A stretch of DNA of 64,000 nt from Terriglobus roseus (GCF_900105625.1 NZ_FNSD01000002.1:1-64000), one strand, 5' to 3'. Shown: positions 31,425 through 40,075, counted from the stretch's first letter. Notes: a model not told the origin generated them from the sequence alone. Numbers and translations: made by a program.

Positions 31425-31789
31425 CTCCCTTGGCAATGTTGGGAGGTCTGCTTATCGGTGTGGTGATCGGTGCCATCTCTGGTCTGATCGGCATTGGAGG
31501 CGGGGCGTTCCTGATTCCAGCTCTAACCTTTTTCTACGGGATGTCTCAAAAGCGGGCGCAAGGCACGTCAGTTGCTACTATTCTCTTGCCCATCGGCATC
31601 TTCGCGTTCTTGACCTATTACAAAGCTGGACATGTCGACGTAAAACTGGCGATGCTCATCGGCGTTGGCTTTGCTATTGGAGGTTGGTTCGGAGGAGCCT
31701 GGGCCCAGCACCTGCCTGACATCGTACTTCGAAGAGGCTTTGTTGTTCTTCTGGTATTGCTTGCCGCAAAACTGGCATTTGGCCAGTAA
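31421..31789 (+). CDS. Half-size TauE/SafE-family sulfite/sulfur-compound permease
   Basis: The 122-residue protein has the TauE/SafE N-terminal signature (GLLIGVVIGAISGLIGIGGGAFLIPAL) and four transmembrane segments. Full TauE proteins are about 250 residues with two such repeats, so this is a single-repeat form that would need to dimerise. The start overlaps the rhodanese stop (ATGA). Export or import of sulfite or a related anion is the family role. Confidence 0.8.
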   Translation: MTPLAMLGGLLIGVVIGAISGLIGIGGGAFLIPALTFFYGMSQKRAQGTSVATILLPIGIFAFLTYYKAGHVDVKLAMLIGVGFAIGGWFGGAWAQHLPDIVLRRGFVVLLVLLAAKLAFGQ

Positions 31790-31831
31790 GGGATTCTCAG
31801 ATCAGAAGCCAATATGAAAGGAACACGAACA

Positions 31832-32527
31832 ATGCGAAGACACCGTGAACACCACAAGCAAGACAGAATTGGATGGCTACGTGCTGCCGTCCTTGGTGCA
31901 AATGACGGTGTAATCTCCGTTTCAAGCATTATGCTTGGAGTCACAAGTGCGCAGGCTTCGCGTGGCAGCATCCTTCTTTCTGGAGTTGCTGGCCTTACTG
32001 CTGGTGCCATGTCTATGGCGGCCGGAGAGTACGTTTCCGTTCATTCTCAAGCCGACACCGAAGCCGCGGAACTCGAACGCGAGCGATCAGAGCTTGCTGA
32101 AGACCCAATCGGTGAGCAGGCGGAGTTATCTCAAATCTACGTGCGGCGGGGCCTAAGCGCTGATTTGGCCACGCAGGTTGCGCAAGAGCTTATGCGCCAC
32201 GATGCTCTCGCCGCTCATATGCGCGATGAGCTGGGGATAACCGATGAGAGCAACGCGCGGCCGGTACAAGCTGCACTCGCTTCGGCAGCGAGCTTCACTG
32301 TAGGTGCGGCACTTCCGCTCTGTCTCGCACTTCTTGCACCCGTCTTGCACGCCACACCCTTGATCGTGATCGGCTCACTACTCACCCTGGCCGTCCTAGG
32401 TGGACTAGCCGCATACGTTGGAGGAGCTTCCATTTGGAAGGGCGTAGTGCGAGTCACTTTCTGGGGAGCGTTCGCTATGGCAGTAACCGCCGGCATCGGC
32501 GCTTTGATAGGAAACAGAGGTATCTGA
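31832..32527 (+). CDS. VIT1/CCC1-family iron/manganese transporter
   Basis: I favour ATG 31832, with AAAGGA 9 nt upstream, over ATG 31814. The 231-residue protein has family features: WLRAAVLGANDGVISVSSIMLGV, GLTAGAMSMAAGEYVSVHSQ, a charged loop (EAAELERERSELAEDP...), then three C-terminal helices. Members move Fe2+ or Mn2+ out of the cytosol. Its role beside the sulfur genes is unclear; it may supply or detoxify metal for the oxidase. Confidence 0.85.
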   Translation: MRRHREHHKQDRIGWLRAAVLGANDGVISVSSIMLGVTSAQASRGSILLSGVAGLTAGAMSMAAGEYVSVHSQADTEAAELERERSELAEDPIGEQAELSQIYVRRGLSADLATQVAQELMRHDALAAHMRDELGITDESNARPVQAALASAASFTVGAALPLCLALLAPVLHATPLIVIGSLLTLAVLGGLAAYVGGASIWKGVVRVTFWGAFAMAVTAGIGALIGNRGI

Positions 32528-33104
32528 CTACGCTCATAACAAAAAAATCAGTGTCAGGCGAATACCATGGGATAGAACTCGCACGATCCCACGATGATCC
32601 TCTCGACCTGACCTTCACTCGGGCCGTCTGTAGGACTGAGTGCGACGAATCGATGAGGTGAGGAATCCGAAGGCTAGGAGGCGGCCATGCATCTTGCCAC
32701 GGCTTCATGGATTTCTCTTGGAATCGGTGCCTATCGGCGGCCCGTGACCGCTCGTTCGTACTTCCGTTGCTCTTGATCGTCTGCATCGCGACGCTGACCT
32801 CTCGAACTATAGAACCCCGGTCAATCTACGATGCACGCCTCTCCGACGGGCAAATCGCTGAACGTCGGCGGTTGCGAGAACTTCCCGCGCATTAGGCCAA
32901 GCACAGTCGGAAATCGCCAAAGATTCAATGGGGCTGCAAACACCTCTGTTTAGCGCTTTCTGAGTTTCGTAACAGACTCGAACAGGCCCGCTGGGATGGG
33001 GAGTCTCCAAGACAGGAGGCCGGGGTTTTGTTGCCGGGACGAGCTTCCGAAGGTGCGATCCCGCTGAACCTGCCGTTTGCAAGTAAGTTACGGCCCCGAG
33101 GGAG
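32528..33104. other. Intergenic region without a supported gene
   Basis: About 575 bp separate the transporter and the GIY-YIG gene. Short frames are present (for example 29 codons from ATG 32686 after AGGAGG), but none has family-like sequence. Base composition is ordinary. It probably marks the boundary between the sulfur island and the defence-like module. Confidence 0.5.
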
Positions 33105-33836
33105 ATGAATATCGCGCACGTGGCTCTGCGATACTTAGCTATGAACGCAGTTGAAATTGAGGCGGCGGTAACGGATCTCGCAGCGGAGCAGTTCAATGCT
33201 CTGGAGTTTCCATTCCAGTTTCTAGCCGCTTTCGATAAAAAAGAGACCACGCTCAAGCGCCTGCGTAAGGGTGACTCCAACAAAAGTGACGTAGTTGGCG
33301 GCGTACTACTGCAGCGATCCTTACAGCGCGCGCTCTATGAGCCGGAAAGACAAGGCCGCCGTCTCACCCAGGGAAGCATGGGTCCACTTTTCGGAGGCAC
33401 TTTGGAAGACGGGGACATTCCAAGTGGAACGATCTACGTGCTGCGAAGCCTCTCGACCAAACCGCAGATTGCGGCGATGCGCGATGTGCTCTTCAAAATT
33501 GGGGTGACAGGAGGCCGTGTCGAGGACAGAATCGGCAACGCCGAACGAGACCCAACCTACTTGCTCGCCCCAGTGGAGATTGTTGCCACTTGGAAACTCG
33601 CCAACATCAAGCAATTCAAGTTTGAACAAACAATCCACCGCATCTTGGCGTCGGCCCAGCTTCAGCTTCACGTACCTGACCGGTTTGGCATACCGGTAGA
33701 GCCAAGAGAGTGGTTCGTGGTTCCGCTACCCGTTATCAACGAGATCATGGAGCGCATCCAGGATGAATCGATAACCGAGTTTGTGTACGACCCTTCGGCT
33801 GGCGGGTTGCGTCGGCTGACCTCAGCCCACGCTTAG
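33105..33836 (+). CDS. GIY-YIG-family nuclease
   Basis: The 243-residue protein has a helical N-terminal region and a GIY-YIG domain from about residue 105. It shows GTIYVLRSLS (first motif), FKIGVTGGRVEDRI (second motif and Arg), Glu174 in FEQTIHRI as probable metal ligand, and EWFVVPL near the end. This resembles the T5orf172/Mug113-type subgroup. Such enzymes nick or cleave DNA. It is convergent with the HEPN gene 10 bp away and probably supplies the nuclease of the adjacent methyltransferase/ATPase module. ATG 33105 is the likeliest start, though ATG 33141 is possible. Confidence 0.8.
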   Translation: MNIAHVALRYLAMNAVEIEAAVTDLAAEQFNALEFPFQFLAAFDKKETTLKRLRKGDSNKSDVVGGVLLQRSLQRALYEPERQGRRLTQGSMGPLFGGTLEDGDIPSGTIYVLRSLSTKPQIAAMRDVLFKIGVTGGRVEDRIGNAERDPTYLLAPVEIVATWKLANIKQFKFEQTIHRILASAQLQLHVPDRFGIPVEPREWFVVPLPVINEIMERIQDESITEFVYDPSAGGLRRLTSAHA

Positions 33837-33846
33837 AGCGGTGACG

Positions 33847-34755
33847 CTATCCGCGCGGCCTATTGTGAAAGGCTTTGAAACGGTCGTATAGGTCTCTTGC
33901 AGGCAGCGATGGAACGGCATCGTCCTCGGTCTTGAAGAGGTTGTAATACTTCAGAAACCGTGTTCTGTCCTTTTGGAATTTCCAATTCCAGTCAACATCA
34001 AATACGAAAGCGTCAGGATCTCGTGGAGTTCTTCCTGGAGCCGAAGGCGCATACTGTGCTGTGCGCTTCAGTACAGCCGCAAATGTGTTGCGGTTTAGCG
34101 TCTTCACTAGGATTCGAAGATTGTCAGCTATTTCAGTGAGACTGGCGGCGTCGAGCTTCAGAGGTTTGTCTAAAGCCACACGGTGCAAATCGAGACCCAG
34201 CTTCTCAGCATTGTAGGTGCCTAATCGGCCAAATCGGTGCGTGCAGCAATGTCGCAGTTGGCAAACCCTCTCAAAGGTGTCTAAGGGTGCCTTCAGCTCA
34301 CTCACGGGAAGGTCAACTCCGATCAGATCCTTAAATGTTTTTTTGATCTGATCTCCGCTAGCGAGAGACGTTCGTTCAAGGAGGGCCTCAGGAAGCAGAT
34401 CATGGCTATAGGACAACGCAGCTCCGAAGGAAACCTGCCTTTCTTTTGCACTCCATTTGGCATACGCGTCGATGTTGATCAGTCCGCGGACGACTGCGCG
34501 AATATAACTTTCGACGGCAGACACATAGCCAAGGAGAATCAGCGTTCCCATTAGAGGATCGAATGGCTGTGCGCCAGGAAGGTACAGCAAATTGAGACGG
34601 TTTGCATTCCCCAAAAAGAGATCGAGAGGCGATTTAGTAGGAGCGGCATTCGTCGTGTCGAACAGCTCGTGTGTCTCCAACTTTCGAGCAGGCGGCGAGA
34701 CGCTGCAGATATCAGAGAAGTCCCCAGCAATACTTGTAGTGCGGCGTCCGCTCAT
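33847..34755 (-). CDS. HEPN-like protein of the candidate defence module
   Basis: The 302-residue protein is mostly helical. It contains Arg168-x4-His173 in QLRHCCTHRFG, the R-x4-6-H signature of HEPN ribonucleases, here in a long helix context (TFERVCQLRHCCTHRFG). The N-terminal region GYVSAVESYIRAVVRGLI fits the first HEPN helix. HEPN proteins act as RNases or toxins in many defence systems. Its start overlaps the ATPase stop by 4 bp (ATGA), so it is the last gene of a three-gene operon. The HEPN call is from motif alone; specific family unknown. Confidence 0.6.
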   Translation of the reverse strand: MSGRRTTSIAGDFSDICSVSPPARKLETHELFDTTNAAPTKSPLDLFLGNANRLNLLYLPGAQPFDPLMGTLILLGYVSAVESYIRAVVRGLINIDAYAKWSAKERQVSFGAALSYSHDLLPEALLERTSLASGDQIKKTFKDLIGVDLPVSELKAPLDTFERVCQLRHCCTHRFGRLGTYNAEKLGLDLHRVALDKPLKLDAASLTEIADNLRILVKTLNRNTFAAVLKRTAQYAPSAPGRTPRDPDAFVFDVDWNWKFQKDRTRFLKYYNLFKTEDDAVPSLPARDLYDRFKAFHNRPRG

Positions 34756-36512
34756 GACAAGAACTCGTCTACGAAAATGGTTACTGCATCGATGACTTTT
34801 GCTGCTCGTTTTTGCCCGACTCGTTTAATCTTTCGGAGTTCGGTGCCGGGGTCCTGGTGCGCAAGAAGATCACCAATTGTCTTGATCTGTGACAGATCCT
34901 CTTCGATTCGTTCCCGCAGCCACGAGGTGAGTCCAGGCACTTGCGTTAGGGACAGTGACATGCAACGGGCAAAAGTAGAAACATCTGAAAGCTCGTTTCC
35001 GCACTGATGGCAGAAGCGCTGCCCCTCCGAAAGACGTGGGGTATGACATTTAGCGCATGGGGGAAGGTCGAGCCTGAGAGCATCTAGCTCACTCTTGTCG
35101 ATTAGGCTGGTCAGACTTCGCCGCAATGGATGTTTTGTTGAGCGTCTCTTTAAGGCTTCAACGACCTGACGAGGGGACGTGCCGCGCTCCTTGCCAGAAA
35201 ACGCACGGACCTGCAGGAGCGCAGCCAAATGAGGGGTGTAGCGATCATAGGTGCGATCTGGTCCCCCATGAGAAACCTTGGGATGTTCGAAGAGCAAACC
35301 TGCCTCCATGAGGAGATGAAGCATGCGCCCTATAAGCGGATAAGGTTCGGCCCCCGAAATGCCGATTAGAAGCTGCTTTTCGTTTCTGTTTTCCAGAACG
35401 TCATTCTGATCTTTCAACGCCCTCACTGTGGTCCTAAAAACTTCTTCTCCCTTTCGGATTAGAGTGGCGAAGCGCGGTGCCTTCAGAGCCAAGGACCTAT
35501 ACTCCTCAACTCGCGCAGTCGCATGTTCCTCGACGATCCGATTCAAACTTTGTTGGGAGCGTTCCGACGAAAGCCGGTATTGATGCAACATCATCAGATA
35601 AGCGCGAGGAATGCCGAACGAAGCAAACTTGAGGTATTCAGAAGCATCGGGTGGAATCTTGTCGAATTCCGGATACCGCTGCCTCGCAATTGCCCCCATC
35701 ACTTCTGAGTATTCAGGATCATCAATTGAAAGCCATACCGATAAGATCTGAGCCTCTTGCGTTGCATGGAAACGGGGGCCATACTCGGTTGTTCCTGGGT
35801 ACACCGAGGCTTTGGGTGCGATGGTAGGACTCTTGATGGACCTGATGATGTCGAACAGCTCTTGCAGGTACTCGGGGGTGAGCGTCAGCGCTGCGTCATC
35901 GAGCAGGAGAACCGATCGCTTCCGACCGGAAGCGTGAGCAGCCGAATCGATCAGAACCTTTAATCGTTCTATTGATAGGCTGTTGAACACTTCCTCTTCC
36001 TGGTCATCCAAACCCAAGCCGCGCTCTAGCTTGTCTACAAGAGATTGGTACCGAGGGGCGGGAAACTCCAACAGGTTGAGAGACTGCTGCTGGAAAAGGG
36101 AAGGGAAGGTGATGGACGAAAGCGTTTCATTAACACCTAGCACAATGCGTGCGAGTACCCATGCGTGGAAAAGATCTATGGCGTTTGACCGAGCCTTTGT
36201 GAGCGGCTCAAGACGGTAATAGCGGTTGAAACTCACGTACACACAGAACGGTAAGTCTTTGGAATCCTGACAGACGACCGATGTGTATCGCATCATGTGC
36301 GTTTTGCCGCAGCCACGAGGCCCGACAATCAACGTGGTACCTTTCGCCATCAAGGCATGATGAACACGGTTGAGCAAGTCGGCAGTGGCCGTACCGTCGA
36401 TGAGCTGCGCGGCGGGTATATAGTCTGCGCGCTGCTCAACTACCTCGAATTGGTCCTGGTCAATTTCGACCTGCGAGCCTTTTAGATCACGATGTGCAGT
36501 TTGCTTAGGCAA
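34752..36512 (-). CDS. AAA+ ATPase with zinc ribbon and helix-hairpin-helix C-terminus
   Basis: The 586-residue protein has Walker A GPRGCGKT (residues 64-71) and Walker B RSVLLLDDAAL (about 200), followed by a long helical region. Near residues 496-515 is a zinc ribbon (CAKCHTPR...FCHQCGNE). The end carries tandem helix-hairpin-helix-like motifs (LTQVPGLTSWLRERI and LRKIKRVGQKRAAKVID). This points to an ATPase that binds DNA and couples recognition to an effector. It lies 9 bp after the methyltransferase and overlaps the HEPN gene. I do not recognise a named family. Confidence 0.75.
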   Translation of the reverse strand: MPKQTAHRDLKGSQVEIDQDQFEVVEQRADYIPAAQLIDGTATADLLNRVHHALMAKGTTLIVGPRGCGKTHMMRYTSVVCQDSKDLPFCVYVSFNRYYRLEPLTKARSNAIDLFHAWVLARIVLGVNETLSSITFPSLFQQQSLNLLEFPAPRYQSLVDKLERGLGLDDQEEEVFNSLSIERLKVLIDSAAHASGRKRSVLLLDDAALTLTPEYLQELFDIIRSIKSPTIAPKASVYPGTTEYGPRFHATQEAQILSVWLSIDDPEYSEVMGAIARQRYPEFDKIPPDASEYLKFASFGIPRAYLMMLHQYRLSSERSQQSLNRIVEEHATARVEEYRSLALKAPRFATLIRKGEEVFRTTVRALKDQNDVLENRNEKQLLIGISGAEPYPLIGRMLHLLMEAGLLFEHPKVSHGGPDRTYDRYTPHLAALLQVRAFSGKERGTSPRQVVEALKRRSTKHPLRRSLTSLIDKSELDALRLDLPPCAKCHTPRLSEGQRFCHQCGNELSDVSTFARCMSLSLTQVPGLTSWLRERIEEDLSQIKTIGDLLAHQDPGTELRKIKRVGQKRAAKVIDAVTIFVDEFLS

Positions 36513-36521
36513 TCCATCTCC

Positions 36522-37772
36522 TCACAGCGAATCGAGTGGCATAGAAAGAAGATCAGCTTTGGACAGGTGTCGTGCCGCTGATCCGTGCGCCGCCGAACCC
36601 AACAAGGCGCGACCATGATCTGAGGACAGGTAGCGCATCACTCGAGTGCGGTGCTGACGAGGAACCTCGAGGCGGTACACACAATCTGACAGAACAGCGT
36701 ATCCGCTTGTCACTAGACAGAGCTGACGCTCAAGGTGACGTCCGATCCGAGCAAGCAGAATGTCACCTGGTCTGGCAACTGTGCTCTTTGGGAACTCTGA
36801 GATCAAGCTGAGGTTCCCAGAAAGGTGTACCTTTCGATGTTTGTCTTGAGCAGCAAAGTCTGCCAAATGAAAGGTTGGTACCTGTAGCGCTTTTATCTCC
36901 GCCGAACTAAAGGTGCCGCGACTCACGGCCTCAGTCACATCAGCCAGCTTTATACCCGAAGAGTAGGCATCAGCCCGACGAACGGCATGATAGTCGAAGT
37001 CTAGGCGGGCTTCGGCTTCATCGAAGTTTATGTGTACGGAGCGGCTAAGCCCCTTTCCTTTCACAAGTTCGATTAGCTCAATCGTTCGCGTGCTTGGAGT
37101 CTGTTTTGCCAAGAGTAGGATGTGGCCACGAGCTTCGGTTCCCCTGAAGGACCCAATCGGTAGCTGGATTACAGATTTGACGGAATGCTCTCGAATCAAT
37201 GCTCGCCGAAGAGGAGCGTATTTTTGAGCTGAGATTAACGCATCGGGCACAATGATGCCTGCTTGCCCACCGGGACTCAGCAGCCGTAGGTTCTGAGCGA
37301 TAAACATCAACTCTGCCGGTATGTCAGAGGAGGCAGGCAGCACTCTCAGCCCAACTTCATCCAAAAGTGCATCGAAATGCTTCCTCCAGCGCAGTCTTGC
37401 GTAAGGAGGATTACAAACGGCGACGTCTGCACTGCCCTGCCGGACCCCTATACGTGAACTGACATCAAGGCATAGAGCGTCAGCATGGACATGAGCAAAG
37501 CGTCCCAGTTCAGCCTTTGTGAAATGGTGAGGGTGTTTCGTTGCGATCCGAGCGTCAATATCGACGCTCACGAGATTCGCATGCCGCCAGCGCCGTAAGG
37601 CTGCCGAACTAAGGACGCCGCTTCCTGACCCCAAGTCGATAACGAGCTTCGGGTTGGTCTTGATTCTCGAGACCAGGATCTCTCCGACGTATGGCGCCGT
37701 GAAGAACTGACCGAGATGGTTCGTCGATGTTGTCGGTAGCAAGGACATTTCCGTTCCAGGTCGGTTCGTCAA
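36522..37772 (-). CDS. N6-adenine DNA methyltransferase with specificity-like C-terminus
   Basis: The 416-residue protein starts with HLGQFFTAPYVGEILVSRI, typical of HsdM-type gamma MTases. It has SAM motif I (VIDLGSGSGVL, residues 44-54) and catalytic motif IV NPPY (121-124). The last 150 residues resemble a target-recognition domain: PGDILLARIGRHLERQL, YAVLSDCVYRLEVP, LSSDHGRALLGS and HLSKADLLSMPL. No nuclease domain is present. It would mark host DNA, with the ATPase, HEPN and GIY-YIG genes acting against unmarked DNA. It is the first gene of the operon, divergent from the recombinase. Confidence 0.85.
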   Translation of the reverse strand: MTNRPGTEMSLLPTTSTNHLGQFFTAPYVGEILVSRIKTNPKLVIDLGSGSGVLSSAALRRWRHANLVSVDIDARIATKHPHHFTKAELGRFAHVHADALCLDVSSRIGVRQGSADVAVCNPPYARLRWRKHFDALLDEVGLRVLPASSDIPAELMFIAQNLRLLSPGGQAGIIVPDALISAQKYAPLRRALIREHSVKSVIQLPIGSFRGTEARGHILLLAKQTPSTRTIELIELVKGKGLSRSVHINFDEAEARLDFDYHAVRRADAYSSGIKLADVTEAVSRGTFSSAEIKALQVPTFHLADFAAQDKHRKVHLSGNLSLISEFPKSTVARPGDILLARIGRHLERQLCLVTSGYAVLSDCVYRLEVPRQHRTRVMRYLSSDHGRALLGSAAHGSAARHLSKADLLSMPLDSL

Positions 37773-37810
37773 AACACCTAGTTTATTTCAAAATTGAGAG
37801 CGACAGGCGA

Positions 37811-37839
37811 CGTATCAACGGGTATACCTCAACGATACG
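37811..37839. promoter_or_regulatory. Recombinase res-like site candidate
   Basis: CGTATC (37811-37816) and GATACG (37834-37839) form an inverted repeat centred on GTATAC. Two further half-sites (CGTATCG near 37861 and GATACGG near 37890) follow just before or at the recombinase start. Serine recombinases use paired half-sites around a 2-bp core, so this may be the crossover or regulatory site. Confidence 0.4.
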
Positions 37840-37887
37840 TAACAGCCTCTATCGAAATCCCGTATCGAAAAGGTTGAATTCTCCTTT

Positions 37888-38595
37888 ATGATACGGCTAA
37901 TGGTGCGGGTCAAAGAGCTTACTGTTACAAAAAAGAGCGCGAGACAGACGAAGCCGACGAAGGCTGCGAAATCGGCTCGGTCCACACCACCGGCAAAAGC
38001 CGCAAAGTCGGCTCGACCCTCGAAGGGGCAGTGCGTCGGATACATCCGAGTGAGCACGCTCGACCAACGTGAGGATCGGCAGCTCGAAGGCGTGACGGTG
38101 GACCGCCGTTTCGTGGATCACGTTTCAGGCAAAGACGTAAAACGGCCGCAGCTCACAGCCATGCTCTCGTTCGTCCGCGAGGGAGACACCGTGGTGTGTC
38201 ACTCGATGGACCGGCTGGGCCGCAACCTGGATGATCTTCGCAAGCTGGTCTTCGGCTTGACAGAACGAGGCATACGCGTCGAGTTCCGCAAGGAAAATCT
38301 CATCTTCACCGGCGAGGACTCGCCGATGGCGAATCTGCTGTTGAGCGTTATGGGAGCCATTGCAGAGTTTGAGAGGCAACTGATTCGTGAGCGCCAACGA
38401 GAGGGAATTGAGCTTGCGAAAAAGCGCGGCGTTTACAAAGGCAGGCCAAGAACGCTGAGTGCGGAAGTCGTCGCTTCGCTCGTCCAAAGGTTTGAAGCCG
38501 GGGAAAAGCCGTCGGTGCTTGCGCGAGAATTTGGGGTTTCGAGAATGACTCTGCATCGCTATAGAACGAAAGCGATCGGCGCGGGCTCCTCATGA
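37888..38595 (+). CDS. Serine recombinase (resolvase/invertase family)
   Basis: The 235-residue protein has a 45-residue Lys/Ala/Ser-rich extension containing two near-identical KAAKSAR units, then a resolvase domain. The catalytic Ser is in GYIRVSTLDQRE, with DRLGRNLDDL and GAIAEFERQLIRERQREGI. A Hin-type helix-turn-helix ends the protein (LAREFGVSRMTLHRYR). It would catalyse multimer resolution or inversion. The basic extension is unusual for this family and may add DNA affinity. It overlaps the HNH gene by 4 bp. Confidence 0.88.
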   Translation: MIRLMVRVKELTVTKKSARQTKPTKAAKSARSTPPAKAAKSARPSKGQCVGYIRVSTLDQREDRQLEGVTVDRRFVDHVSGKDVKRPQLTAMLSFVREGDTVVCHSMDRLGRNLDDLRKLVFGLTERGIRVEFRKENLIFTGEDSPMANLLLSVMGAIAEFERQLIRERQREGIELAKKRGVYKGRPRTLSAEVVASLVQRFEAGEKPSVLAREFGVSRMTLHRYRTKAIGAGSS

Positions 38596-39059
38596 CGAAG
38601 CCGAAGCAGATCGTGATGCATTGCCCCTGTGGGAACGCCAAGGTTCTCGCAAAGGGCCTGTGCTCGACGTGCTATACGCTGAAGCGCCAGGATGAGGAGT
38701 ACTTCGGCGGTCATCGTGAGGAAGTGCTGAAGCGTGACGACTATCGCTGCCGCGTTCCAGGATGCACAACTCTGAAGCGTGGGAAGCGCTCGGTGGCGGT
38801 ACATCACAGGGAAGCGGGGAACAGCGACCCGGCAAAGATGCTGACGCTGTGCTTGCCATGTCACGCGAAGGTGACACGCACCTTTTACGTGCAGGACGAC
38901 TGGCCGGAGTTCTTGCGAGTGCTGTGGCGAGAACAACATCCTGAGGGGCATGAGCAGGGCGCTTTAGATTTCGTGACGACGACGCCTCAAGCGAAGAACG
39001 TATTGCTCTTCAAAGAGATGGATGATCGGCCGGAAGCAAAACGAACGCGACAGCGGTAG
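38592..39059 (+). CDS. HNH endonuclease
   Basis: The 155-residue protein opens with a zinc-finger-like CPCGNAKVLAKGLCSTC. The HNH domain follows: VLKRDDYRCRVPGC, VAVHHREAGNSDPAKMLTLCLPCHAKVTR, with the His pair and the structural CxxC. It is translationally coupled to the recombinase (ATGA overlap). It may be a homing-type or defence nuclease, or an accessory of the recombinase unit. The perfect hairpin at 39115-39140 ends the transcript. Confidence 0.82.
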   Translation: MTKPKQIVMHCPCGNAKVLAKGLCSTCYTLKRQDEEYFGGHREEVLKRDDYRCRVPGCTTLKRGKRSVAVHHREAGNSDPAKMLTLCLPCHAKVTRTFYVQDDWPEFLRVLWREQHPEGHEQGALDFVTTTPQAKNVLLFKEMDDRPEAKRTRQR

Positions 39060-39114
39060 CTTTTGCGTATTTTCGTATTGACGAATTGACGTTATTCAGA
39101 AGGTGATGCTAGTG

Positions 39115-39140
39115 CGAAGGGAGCCGAGAGGCTCCCTTCG
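39115..39140. terminator. Bidirectional hairpin between HNH and metal operon
   Basis: CGAAGGGAGCC (39115-39125) pairs perfectly with GGCTCCCTTCG (39130-39140) around GAGA. It separates the rightward HNH gene from the leftward metal operon, so it probably terminates both. Confidence 0.7.
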
Positions 39141-39152
39141 TCAGAACTGATG

Positions 39153-39584
39153 CTAACGGTCCATTCTCTCTAGGATGGGTCCAAGCAAGTACGCTACGAA
39201 AAAGCCTCCACCATAAATAAGCGCCGAACCCCAAAGCAGGAACCGGCTCAATTTGCTGACTTCGCCGCATGTCGTTGGGTCATCTGCATCGCAAGTCTCT
39301 CCGTCACGAAGGCGTGGAGCGATCACGTAGGTCATGACAAAACTACATGCAATCAGAGTTCCCGCGACGCTAAAGGTCCAAGCCTTATGCCTGGATAGAC
39401 TGACCAGCCACGGAGCCGCGGAGAGCAGGGAAGCCACGGCGGTTCCCATCCCAAGGAGCACCAGGACGGAAGGCAGGGCACAGCAAATGAGCGTGCTGAA
39501 CGAGCTGAACAGGGAGAAGTAGTTGAGCAGGGCCGCTCGTCTGGCCCTGCGTTCTGATGCGATCGAGGTTGTTGCGGCGTTCAT
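39153..39584 (-). CDS. MerC/MerT-like membrane protein
   Basis: The 143-residue protein has four hydrophobic segments and a Cys pair in the first (STLICCALPSVLVLLGMG), as in mercuric transporters MerT and MerC. A loop with two more Cys (GETCDADDPTTCGE) is extracytoplasmic. It is the last gene of a six-gene leftward operon and overlaps the preceding HMA gene by 4 bp. It may pass a soft metal from the HMA protein across the inner membrane. Confidence 0.65.
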   Translation of the reverse strand: MNAATTSIASERRARRAALLNYFSLFSSFSTLICCALPSVLVLLGMGTAVASLLSAAPWLVSLSRHKAWTFSVAGTLIACSFVMTYVIAPRLRDGETCDADDPTTCGEVSKLSRFLLWGSALIYGGGFFVAYLLGPILERMDR

Positions 39585-40066
39585 TTCGCCTCCGAGATGG
39601 AGTCGTACTTGAGCGTGTCTGGGACTTTACCCTTGGGAGCCTGTGGGAGCGTGCCGGTGATGCTGACAGTCTTGCCGAGCAGGGAAGAGACGTTCGTCCC
39701 TGACCCGCTCAGCGAGTACCTATCGTTCGTGCCGGCCACCTCAAACACAGGTGCATCGGCCGTGCCGGTGATCTTTCCCTTGGCGACGATCTTCGCGTCC
39801 TTGTGAGTGAATCCGTTCTTCTCTACAGCCTGATTGAACTGCTGCATTCCAGCCCCGTTGCCGACCGCGAGCTGGATCGAAACAAGGCCGCTGTTCAGGT
39901 CGACATCGACCTTATTGACTCCCTGTATGCCCTTCATCGAGACGTGAATCGCATGAGCGCAGGGAGCACAATCCATCCCGAAGACGGTCATGTTGACTTG
40001 GTTGTACTCGGCGTGGGCGGCGAGTGTGGAAAGCGAGAGCGCTGCGAGAACGATGAGCTTATTCAT
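39581..40066 (-). CDS. Periplasmic heavy-metal-associated (HMA) domain protein
   Basis: The 161-residue protein has a signal peptide (LIVLAALSLSTLAAHA), then an HMA domain with the metal-binding motif GMDCAPCA and the beta-alpha-beta core VNKVDVDLNSGLVSIQL. A second domain (residues about 95-161) is beta-rich without Cys. It resembles a MerP-type carrier with an added domain. Neighbours suggest it delivers metal to the MerC/MerT-like protein. Confidence 0.75.
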   Translation of the reverse strand: MNKLIVLAALSLSTLAAHAEYNQVNMTVFGMDCAPCAHAIHVSMKGIQGVNKVDVDLNSGLVSIQLAVGNGAGMQQFNQAVEKNGFTHKDAKIVAKGKITGTADAPVFEVAGTNDRYSLSGSGTNVSSLLGKTVSITGTLPQAPKGKVPDTLKYDSISEAK

Positions 40067-40075
40067 GACTGGTCC

